A DNA stretch of 10,649 bases from UBA685 sp002299005 (GTDB taxonomy: Bacteria; Pseudomonadota; Alphaproteobacteria; Puniceispirillales; Puniceispirillaceae): the NCBI GenBank assembly GCA_963966775.1, contig CAXAAH010000053.1, positions 1 to 10,649 of the forward strand. Reading direction: 5' to 3'. Below the pieces are notes generated by a model. The model was not told where the DNA came from and made no database searches. It saw only the letters and a list, made by a program, of their open reading frames with translations. Made by a program: the position numbers and the translations under genes. This document shows positions 1-5,939 of this stretch, piece after piece. Each line of letters opens with the position of its first letter. Positions within the stretch are counted from its first letter, which is position 1.

Positions 1-10
1 GGTCACTGAA

Positions 11-40
11 ATGATAGGTAGGATAAATTTTTTGTGTCAA
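11..40 (-). promoter_or_regulatory. Candidate sigma-70 promoter for a gene beyond the left edge
   Basis: Read on the minus strand, a perfect TTGACA -35 hexamer (35-40) is followed after 18 nt by TATCAT (11-16), which matches the -10 consensus at five of six positions. It lies just after the AcnX stop codon and points out of the window, so its gene is not visible. If real, the next minus-strand gene has its own promoter rather than depending only on AcnX read-through. The call rests on hexamer matches alone. Confidence 0.45.
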
Positions 41-47
41 CCGCTGA

Positions 48-1754
48 TTAGGCTGTGCCTGACAGGGCTGTCTCAACGCATGCTTGCAGGCTGGCGAGGC
101 AGGCTTTTCGACCTGATAGCCCATAGGAATAATGGGCATATTTGCCCGAATTGGTCATGACATAGCGGGCGGTCTTTGGGTAGATAGGCGCGGTGATAGA
201 GCACCAGCAAATATCTGAGATAATTTGCACGCCGGCCTGCTTGAGAGGCGCATAAATGCCGGCCTCATGAAGGGCTGCAACTGTGTCTCTGCTGGTCGTG
301 ATAATAACAGTCACCCCCTCATGACATGAGCGGTCGCCTAGCGCATCATGGACATATTTCACCTCATCAAATGAGGCGTGAGGTGAGCCTATGGCAATTA
401 GATCAACATGTTTCAGGGGCGGCGAGAGGGCGGCATAGGCATCATCTATGGCGGCCTGTGTCACGGGTACAATCTGCGCCCTGGTTGTCACTGGCAGATC
501 TGCCTCTGGTGTATGGCCTTTGATATGAAGCATCGGTGCCCCAGAGGTTGTACCAAAAGCCGCACATAGGTTTTTCAAATCATCCTGTGAGGGCGCAAGT
601 GCCTCTAGCCCTGTGATGAGGGGGATTTGATGCGGTGCGTGGCGCCCACATACCCAGCCGATAATCGGCCAGAATGAGCTGTCTGGCTGATTGGTCGGCG
701 GGGTGATCTCAAGGATAATTTGCGCGCGCCTGTACTTGTCATGATAGACACCGCTTGCCGGCGCTCTGCCTGTCATGGCAATGAAGAGATCTAAATAATC
801 TGGATGTTTGCTGGTGCGCGCGCCTAAAATGCTATTGGCAAATATGACGGCATTTGATTCAGACCAGCCGATTGCCTCGCCTAATTGCGGCTTGTCCGAT
901 AAGAGATAAGGCGCGCAGGTGAAAACAGCCCGCGCTCCCATCGCCACATAGGCATCTGCTAGACGGCTTGCTTTGGTGCCAAAATCTGGTGGCACTTGTT
1001 GCAACTGCCAATTTTCACGATCCACAGATATTGCATTGATGGTGGTGGGGATAGTAATTTTGGCACCGATTTCTTGCATCTTTTCAGCGAAAATCAGATT
1101 CGCATCATGCGCCAATATACAGCCATCAATATGGCCTCTTGTCACGCTGATAAGGGCGGTTGCGTGCTGGGATATGGCCATCAGGCACAAGATTTCCATT
1201 GCCATCTGAGCCGCTATGCCATGCGTGCCATCAAGAAAGGCTTGGTCCTCATCAGAAAGGGTCATCGCATCCGTGCTAATCGCTTTGAGAGATATGTGCA
1301 AAGCGGGGCTGATAATCGCGCCCGTGCGAATAGTCGCTGACGGCTCTTTTGCCAGCGCGCTGTAGCTTGCCTCATCTAAATGGATAATTGGTATAGATTT
1401 GCCAAAAAGCCGCTCTGCCACCAAGGCACCAAGGCTGAGGATATCTTCAGGAGACGCGAAAATAAGCGCCGCTGGTGCATGGCCGTTCAATGCCAATTCA
1501 AGAAGCACACCACTGCCACTGCAGGAGCCTCTTGAGGTGGGCATAAGCACGATTTTGCCCGCAATAGAGGCGGTATGGTTGGGGTGGTGCCTGTCAATAA
1601 TCTGCCCATTTTTGGGGTCAACGCCGCCCCAAAAACTCAGCCCTTCTTGGCAGACAAGTATATCTGCTGATGCGCTGCCTTTGACAAGCATAAAGCCTTG
1701 TTGGCCCGTGTTTTTTGTGTCTGAAACTATCTCTATCAAGGCGCCATTACTCAT
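48..1754 (-). CDS. acnX: Fused aconitase X (AcnX), DUF126 + DUF521 hydro-lyase
   Basis: A 568-residue protein in the single-chain AcnX arrangement. The small swivel domain (DUF126, about residues 20-135) carries FWGGVDPKNGQIIDRHH (41-57) and the conserved GSCSGSG loop (76-82). The large catalytic domain (DUF521, about 155-565) carries GHIDGC (207-212), a Cys in FTCAPYLL (280), DICWC (514-518) and TNSGKYAHY (534-542), so candidate Fe-S cysteines are kept. Known family members are cis-3-hydroxy-L-proline dehydratase (bacteria) and phosphomevalonate dehydratase (archaea); both are dehydrations of aconitase type. No proline-pathway gene is nearby, whereas tricarballylate and aconitate-type genes are, so a tricarboxylate or related substrate is inferred here. 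It is transcribed divergently from the dehydrogenase-isomerase pair. The ATG at 1754 has no clear ribosome site; an ATG at 1691 (residue 22) is preceded by AAGG and fits the domain start, so it is a real alternative. Confidence 0.9.
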   Translation of the reverse strand: MSNGALIEIVSDTKNTGQQGFMLVKGSASADILVCQEGLSFWGGVDPKNGQIIDRHHPNHTASIAGKIVLMPTSRGSCSGSGVLLELALNGHAPAALIFASPEDILSLGALVAERLFGKSIPIIHLDEASYSALAKEPSATIRTGAIISPALHISLKAISTDAMTLSDEDQAFLDGTHGIAAQMAMEILCLMAISQHATALISVTRGHIDGCILAHDANLIFAEKMQEIGAKITIPTTINAISVDRENWQLQQVPPDFGTKASRLADAYVAMGARAVFTCAPYLLSDKPQLGEAIGWSESNAVIFANSILGARTSKHPDYLDLFIAMTGRAPASGVYHDKYRRAQIILEITPPTNQPDSSFWPIIGWVCGRHAPHQIPLITGLEALAPSQDDLKNLCAAFGTTSGAPMLHIKGHTPEADLPVTTRAQIVPVTQAAIDDAYAALSPPLKHVDLIAIGSPHASFDEVKYVHDALGDRSCHEGVTVIITTSRDTVAALHEAGIYAPLKQAGVQIISDICWCSITAPIYPKTARYVMTNSGKYAHYSYGLSGRKACLASLQACVETALSGTA

Positions 1755-1990
1755 TCATCAGGCCATCATCAATTAAGGGGCTTGCCTGTTTATATTATGG
1801 CTTCACTGTGCTGGCTTTTGGTTTTGGAATCAACGAATGAATCCCTTTTGCGCGCGGTGCTATCTGCGCTGTGATAATGAGGATACATATTTAGGCGCTT
1901 TTGGTCGAAAGTTGTTGAAATGCACATGCCTTTAAGGCGACATTAGAAGCGCATAGGCGCATTATAGGTAAAATATAGGAGTTGGTTCGG
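1755..1990. promoter_or_regulatory. Divergent intergenic region between acnX and the dehydrogenase
   Basis: This non-coding stretch must hold the promoters of both flanking genes. Toward the dehydrogenase, TGTGATAAT (about 1870-1878) resembles an extended -10 element, without a good -35. Toward acnX, CATAAT (minus strand, 1794-1799) and the overlapping TATAAA (1789-1794) are -10-like. A short palindrome GCCTTTAAGGC lies at 1928-1938 and could be an operator. I do not see the TTGTATACAA box found beside the GntR gene, only a weak ATACA half (1883-1887). No RNA gene or small ORF with a good ribosome site is evident. Confidence 0.4.
1977..1981 (+). promoter_or_regulatory. Ribosome binding site AGGAG that sets the dehydrogenase start
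   Basis: AGGAG ends 9 nt before the ATG at 1991. A TTG in the same frame at 1982 touches the AGGAG directly and so cannot use it; this favours the ATG. Confidence 0.75.
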
Positions 1991-2935
1991 ATGAAAATTG
2001 CCTTTATTGATGATTGGACGGCAAGTGCCGCAGAGCATGTGAAGGCGCATCAGCTGGCGGCCTCTCATGATATCCAGATTTTCACCGATCATCTAAAAGG
2101 CCCAGCTCTTATCGAGCGGCTCATGCCTTTTGATATTATCTGCATCATGCGTGAGCGCACCTTGTTTGATGCGGGCCTGATTGGCTCTTTGCCAAATCTA
2201 CGGGCGCTTGTCACGAACGGTATGAATAATGCAGCGATAGATCTTGCCGCTTGCCGTGCGCATAATATCATCGTCTCTGGCAGTGTATCACCTGGCCATG
2301 CAACAGCTGAATTAGCGATGACGCTTATCGGTGCTATGGCGCGCAATATTGTGCCTAATCATATGGGGATGCTCAATGGTGGCTGGCAATCAGGGGCCGG
2401 GCGTGATTTGCGCGGTGCCACTTTGGGCGTGCTTGGTCTTGGCAGGCTTGGCGCGGCGCTGGCGCAATTTGGCAAGGCCTATGGGATGAATATTGTGGCA
2501 TGGTCACAGAATTTGACCCAAGAGGCGGCGGCGGAAAAAGATGTCACCTATTTGCCGAAAGAAGATTTCTTTGCACAGGCTGATTTCATTTCAATTCATC
2601 TGAAATTATCACCGCGTGTAACAGGCCTTGTTGGCGCACAAGAATTTAGCTTAATGAAGCCAACCGCCTCTATTGTGAATACCTCACGCGCGCCAATCAT
2701 TGATGAGGATGCGCTTATTAATGCACTGATAAATGGCGAGATCGCTGGCGCGGCTATCGATGTCTATGGCACAGAGCCTTTGCCGGCCGAACATCCTCTG
2801 CGCAAGGTGCCGAACCTGTTGCTGTCTCCGCATATTGGCTATGTTACCAATGAGACGATGGCGGTGTTTTATCGCGATAGTCTGGCATGCTTAGACGCCA
2901 TTATCAAAGGTGAGCCAATCAGGCTTCTTACCTAG
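1991..2935 (+). CDS. D-isomer-specific 2-hydroxyacid dehydrogenase
   Basis: A 314-residue member of the D-2-hydroxyacid dehydrogenase family (SerA/glyoxylate-hydroxypyruvate reductase type), which interconverts 2-oxo acids and D-2-hydroxy acids with NAD(P). The Rossmann motif GLGRLG is at 149-154. The expected catalytic Arg, Glu and His are at R233 (NTSRAP), E262 (YGTEPLP) and H281 (SPHIG). The second Rossmann strand ends VAWSQN (169-174) with no acidic residue where NAD-specific enzymes usually carry Asp, so NADP use or mixed specificity is possible. The length is typical and there is no ACT-type regulatory tail as in many SerA proteins. It is the first gene of a probable two-gene operon, 35 nt ahead of the PrpF-family isomerase. 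The substrate is not determinable from sequence; context suggests a hydroxy acid from tricarboxylate breakdown, which is inference. Confidence 0.9.
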   Translation: MKIAFIDDWTASAAEHVKAHQLAASHDIQIFTDHLKGPALIERLMPFDIICIMRERTLFDAGLIGSLPNLRALVTNGMNNAAIDLAACRAHNIIVSGSVSPGHATAELAMTLIGAMARNIVPNHMGMLNGGWQSGAGRDLRGATLGVLGLGRLGAALAQFGKAYGMNIVAWSQNLTQEAAAEKDVTYLPKEDFFAQADFISIHLKLSPRVTGLVGAQEFSLMKPTASIVNTSRAPIIDEDALINALINGEIAGAAIDVYGTEPLPAEHPLRKVPNLLLSPHIGYVTNETMAVFYRDSLACLDAIIKGEPIRLLT

Positions 2936-2970
2936 GCGCCGCCCTCATTGGATGTATCAGGAGTAGACCC

Positions 2971-4041
2971 ATGCAAACAGCTATCCCGTTTATTTTTATG
3001 CGCGGCGGCTCATCAAGAGGGCCGTTTTTCAACAAGGCTGATTTGCCGGAAGATAGGGACGCGCTTGCAAAAATATTAGTTGCCGCGCTTGGCTCTGGTC
3101 ATCCGTTGAATATTGATGGCATAGGGGGCGGTAATGCGGTGACAACCAAAGTCGCTATTCTGTCGCGTTCGACAGATGCGTGGGCTGATATTGATTATTT
3201 CTTTGCCCAAGTGAGCGTCGAAGATAGGCTGGTGGATTTTAAGCCTACGTGCGGCAATATTTTGACCGCTGTGGGGGCGGCGGCAATTGAGATGGGGCTG
3301 ATAGAGCCGGCCGGTGATGTCACAGAGGTAAAGATACGGGCGGTGAATACGGGCGCGAATATTCTGGCGCGTGTGCAAACGCCTGATGGGCAGTTAACCT
3401 ATGCAGGCGATACAGGGATTGATGGGGTGCCTGGAACAGCCGCGCCTGTCGAAGTGAATTTTATGGATGTTGCCGGCTCATCAACAGGTCAGTTTTTGCC
3501 AACAGGTAATGTGATTGATGAGATTGAAGGAATAGAGGTGACATGCATGGATGTCGCCATGCCGATGGTGATGGCTCGTGCCGCAGATTTTGGTCTTACC
3601 GGGCGTGAGAGCCGTGAAGAACTTGATGCGAATACAGCGTTTTTTGCGAAAATGGAATCTGTCAGATTAAAGGCTGGTGCATTGATGGGCATGGGCGATT
3701 GCACAAAATCAGTGACACCTAAATTTGGCCTTTTTGCCGCGCATGAAAATGTGGGTGAGATACATGCGCGCTATTTTATGCCTTGGACGACGCACCCGAC
3801 AATGGCTGTGACAGGCTCTCAATGCATGGCATCTTGCGCGCTGACAGCTGGTACTGTTGCTTATGAATTGATGAAGCAACCAGAGGCGGCGCCTGCCACC
3901 ATCCACCTGCACCATCCGATGGGCGTCATGCAGGTTGTGACAGATTATGAGATTGCCGCCGATGGTAGCTTTACACATAAATCAGCCGGTCTTGTGCGCA
4001 CCGCCCGTAAATTGGCGGCAGGGGAGGTCTTTATCCCCTAA
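2971..4041 (+). CDS. PrpF/GalD-family isomerase (aconitate isomerase or 4-oxalomesaconate tautomerase type)
   Basis: A 356-residue protein of the PrpF family, which has a diaminopimelate-epimerase-like fold and catalyses proton-shift isomerisations such as cis/trans aconitate, 2-methylaconitate, or the keto/enol forms of 4-oxalomesaconate. Visible signatures are FMRGGSSRG (9-17), IDGIGGGNAVTTKVAI (48-63) with K60, and PTCGNI (92-97) with C94; the Lys and Cys correspond to the catalytic pair described for PrpF. HPTMAVTGSQC (near 276-286) is a further family block. AGGAG at 2959-2963 lies 7 nt before the ATG. The gene follows the dehydrogenase by 35 nt and is probably co-transcribed. No prpB, prpC or acnD (methylcitrate cycle) and no gallate/protocatechuate ring-cleavage gene is in the window, so neither textbook role is supported; an aconitate-type substrate fits tcuAB better. 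Confidence 0.88.
   Translation: MQTAIPFIFMRGGSSRGPFFNKADLPEDRDALAKILVAALGSGHPLNIDGIGGGNAVTTKVAILSRSTDAWADIDYFFAQVSVEDRLVDFKPTCGNILTAVGAAAIEMGLIEPAGDVTEVKIRAVNTGANILARVQTPDGQLTYAGDTGIDGVPGTAAPVEVNFMDVAGSSTGQFLPTGNVIDEIEGIEVTCMDVAMPMVMARAADFGLTGRESREELDANTAFFAKMESVRLKAGALMGMGDCTKSVTPKFGLFAAHENVGEIHARYFMPWTTHPTMAVTGSQCMASCALTAGTVAYELMKQPEAAPATIHLHHPMGVMQVVTDYEIAADGSFTHKSAGLVRTARKLAAGEVFIP
4020..4039. terminator. Stem-loop at the convergent prpF-like/abrB-like junction
   Basis: A 6-bp stem, AGGGGA (4020-4025) with TCCCCT (4034-4039), encloses an 8-nt loop and overlaps the isomerase stop codon. The adjoining TAAGGCCTTA (4039-4048) is a perfect palindrome containing both opposing TAA stops. There is no strong U-tract immediately after the stem on either strand, so termination here is only plausible. 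With 4 nt between the stops there is no room elsewhere for a separate intergenic terminator. Confidence 0.35.
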
Positions 4042-4045
4042 GGCC

Positions 4046-5149
4046 TTATGACTGCTTTTGCTTCTTTCGGAGTTGTGCGGCGGCAAGCGGCAAGGATATG
4101 AAGACCAGCAAAATGCGGATGGTGTGGTGAAAGGCGACAAAGGCAATATCAAAGCCAAATAATAGCGCTAACAACGTCACCTCATAAAGGCCGCCCGGCA
4201 CAAAGGCGAGCCATAAGCCCAATAAATCTTGGCCGATGAAGAATGAGACGCCTAAGGCGGCTAGAAAATACAGCGTTATGATCATCGCACTCATGATGAA
4301 GGCGTCTTTAATATAGCTGATTAATTTCCTGAATTGGACATTGGCAAGCCGTGCACCAACCGCGCCGCCAATAGATAATTGCGCCAATAGCACAAATTCA
4401 AACACCCGCGGTATTTGCACAAACCCTAGCATATGGGCAATGGCTGAGAAGATCACAGGGCCAAATAAATGCGCCATCGGCAAGCGTAGGAATCGGGCTG
4501 TGATATAGCCGCTTATCCCAAGGCCAACAAAGTAAATGGCTTGGCTTTCGCTTAGATCTGCGATGCTTGGCATGGCGGTTAATTTGGCGTTAGACGCATT
4601 CACCGCCTCAGCGCCTTGTAAGTAAGCCAATAATAGCGGTGTGGAAAAGAAGACGATCGTCACACGCACCAGATGGAACAAGGCGACCACATAATCTTTT
4701 TCGACCTGTTCACGCGCCATAACCAAGGCCTCTGCTTGCCCCCCTGGAATAGAGCAAAAGAATGCCATAAGCGGGTCATAGCTGCGGATTTTTGTTAAGT
4801 AGAAAAACCCAACAGATGTGACCAATATCGTCACAAGGGTCATGATGATGGCCGTATCAATCCATTTATAGGCTTGGCCCATCACCGCAAGGTTAAAATA
4901 GCTACCAATCAAAACCCCTAGGCCAAGTACGACGGGGATATGGAACCATCTCGCCACGCCTAAATGGGGCTGGAGCGGCTTTATATTGGCGCCAATAATC
5001 CAGACGCCAAACAGGCTCCCCATTAAAAAAGGCGCGGGAAATTGAAGAGATAAAAACAGCGCGCCTGCGGCAAGGGCGAGGGCGAATGTGACAATTAGGC
5101 GACGTATATCGCGCAAGATGGCCTCATTAAATAGCGGCTTTTTAATCAT
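4046..5149 (-). CDS. AbrB-family (PF05145) polytopic membrane protein, candidate transporter
   Basis: A 367-residue, highly hydrophobic protein with about ten predicted membrane segments. It shows an internal duplication: SIPGGQAE (133-140) with H159 and R162 is repeated as FVPGGLYE (316-323) with H342 and R345 at identical spacing, and FPAPFLMG (37-44) pairs with LPMAHLFG (223-230). This is the duplicated AbrB/PF05145 family, often mislabelled ammonia monooxygenase or AbrB transcriptional regulator; nothing here resembles either. Its biochemical role is not established to my knowledge. The start codon overlaps the stop of the GntR gene (ATGA, 5146-5149), so the two are translationally coupled. 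Since no TcuC, TRAP or TctABC transporter is present, uptake or efflux of the tricarboxylate substrate is a reasonable inference, not a demonstrated function. Confidence 0.85.
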   Translation of the reverse strand: MIKKPLFNEAILRDIRRLIVTFALALAAGALFLSLQFPAPFLMGSLFGVWIIGANIKPLQPHLGVARWFHIPVVLGLGVLIGSYFNLAVMGQAYKWIDTAIIMTLVTILVTSVGFFYLTKIRSYDPLMAFFCSIPGGQAEALVMAREQVEKDYVVALFHLVRVTIVFFSTPLLLAYLQGAEAVNASNAKLTAMPSIADLSESQAIYFVGLGISGYITARFLRLPMAHLFGPVIFSAIAHMLGFVQIPRVFEFVLLAQLSIGGAVGARLANVQFRKLISYIKDAFIMSAMIITLYFLAALGVSFFIGQDLLGLWLAFVPGGLYEVTLLALLFGFDIAFVAFHHTIRILLVFISLPLAAAQLRKKQKQS

Positions 5150-5859
5150 GCCTTCACATCCTGATCTTGCGATAAAAGGCGCAACCTTGCGGCAAGCGCG
5201 TCTTGTAAATGGTCTTCCATCGCCTTTTGCGCGGCCGCTTCATCGCCGCGCTCTATCGCTTCATAAATGGCTTTATGTTGATCATGCGCGGCTGATTGAC
5301 GGTCTTTTAATTGATAGGCGGTATCGCCGATGAGGATAAATAGATGGGCTAATTTTTCAAGAGATTCGCGCAAGAAATCATTACGCGCAGATTGCATAAT
5401 CGCATGATGAAATTGCCGATTATGCTCTGCCAATGCCCGTGGTGAGGCGGTTTTTGTTATCAGGGTCTCTTCTGTATGAGTGAGGCTTTGCAGGACTTGT
5501 TTTTCTGCTTTGCCCGCATGGCGCGCGGCATATTTTGCCGCCGCCCCTTCGAGCAGAGACCGCATATCATAGAGATCGTTAATATCGCGCCAATGAAGGG
5601 TGCGTACGCGCATTGTCTGCCCATCTGCCTCTATCACCCCATCTGCGCGCAAAGCCGCAAGCGCCTCTCGAAGCGGGGTGCGTGAGACAGACAAGGCGGC
5701 GCATAAATCAGCTTCAATTAATCGCTGCCCTGGCACCAGAAGGCTCTGCTTAATCGCTTGGATGATGACATGCCGGCACCTTTGGGCAGATGACAGCTTT
5801 TGCTCTGTCTGTTTGGCCAATTCCATCGCAAGCAATTTGATATTTTCTTGAAAGCTCAT
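5146..5859 (-). CDS. GntR-family transcriptional regulator, FadR/FCD subfamily
   Basis: A 237-residue regulator. The winged helix-turn-helix lies at about residues 25-88, with the classic GntR core PGQRLIEADLCAALSVSRTP (43-62) followed by LREALAALRADG. The C-terminal FCD ligand-binding domain spans about 95-228; FHHAIM (150-155), H195 and H217 are candidates for the metal-binding histidines that contact carboxylate ligands in this subfamily. It probably senses the island's organic acid and controls itself, the membrane protein and the divergent tcuA operon through the palindrome at 5930-5939. The family usually represses. Start is ambiguous: ATG at 5859 gives a typical length, while a TTG at 5910 adds 17 residues and lies 11 nt after a good AAGGAG (minus strand, 5922-5927). 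This GntR would replace the LysR-type TcuR of Salmonella. Confidence 0.9.
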   Translation of the reverse strand: MSFQENIKLLAMELAKQTEQKLSSAQRCRHVIIQAIKQSLLVPGQRLIEADLCAALSVSRTPLREALAALRADGVIEADGQTMRVRTLHWRDINDLYDMRSLLEGAAAKYAARHAGKAEKQVLQSLTHTEETLITKTASPRALAEHNRQFHHAIMQSARNDFLRESLEKLAHLFILIGDTAYQLKDRQSAAHDQHKAIYEAIERGDEAAAQKAMEDHLQDALAARLRLLSQDQDVKA

Positions 5860-5903
5860 CGGGTGCCTGTTGCCTTTTAAAACCAGTTTTATGTCATTTT
5901 GCT

Positions 5904-5931
5904 TTGACAAAAGAAGGGATGCTCCTTAATT
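5904..5931 (+). promoter_or_regulatory. Candidate tcuA promoter
   Basis: A perfect TTGACA -35 hexamer (5904-5909) is followed after 16 nt by TTAATT (5926-5931), a poor -10 match. Initiation would fall close to the ATG at 5940, giving a very short or absent leader. An alternative -10 is TATACA (5933-5938) inside the palindrome, but it lacks a matching -35. In both readings the palindrome lies over or directly beside the core promoter, as expected for repression. Confidence 0.35.
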
Positions 5932-5934
5932 GTA
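5929..5934 (-). promoter_or_regulatory. Candidate -10 element for the gntR-abrB operon
   Basis: On the minus strand the sequence reads TACAAT, five of six matches to TATAAT, and sits inside the palindromic operator. The -35 region 17 nt upstream (TTTAAG) is weak. This placement would let the GntR protein block its own transcription. Confidence 0.35.
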
Positions 5935-5939
5935 TACAA
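5930..5939. promoter_or_regulatory. Probable GntR operator, perfect palindrome TTGTATACAA
   Basis: A 10-bp perfect inverted repeat, extendable to 14 bp (5928-5941) with one mismatched pair. Its form, TTGT-AT-ACAA, resembles operators known for FCD-type GntR regulators. The right half ATACAAA (5934-5940) recurs at 5944-5950, exactly 10 bp or one helical turn on, suggesting a second, weaker half-site on the same face of the DNA. It lies in the divergent gap between gntR and tcuA and overlaps candidate promoter elements of both. The link to this regulator is inferred from position and family. Confidence 0.65.

Noticed and set aside
48..1754. AcnX annotated outright as cis-3-hydroxy-L-proline dehydratase
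   Set aside because: The family allows it, but no hydroxyproline pathway gene is in the window and the neighbours favour tricarboxylates, so the substrate is left open.
1982..1990. TTG start adding three residues to the dehydrogenase
   Set aside because: The AGGAG ribosome site ends at 1981, directly touching this codon, while it is ideally spaced for the ATG at 1991.
1755..1990. Copy of the TTGTATACAA operator in the acnX-dehydrogenase gap
   Set aside because: Only an ATACA fragment is present (1883-1887) without the other arm, so co-regulation by the same GntR protein is not supported from sequence.
2971..4041. PrpF as 2-methylaconitate isomerase of the methylcitrate cycle
   Set aside because: No prpB, prpC or acnD is present nearby; the aconitase here is AcnX, a different family from AcnD.
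4046..5149. AbrB label read as DNA-binding transition-state regulator or ammonia monooxygenase
   Set aside because: The protein is a polytopic, internally duplicated membrane protein with no DNA-binding domain or copper-enzyme features; those names are historical mislabels.
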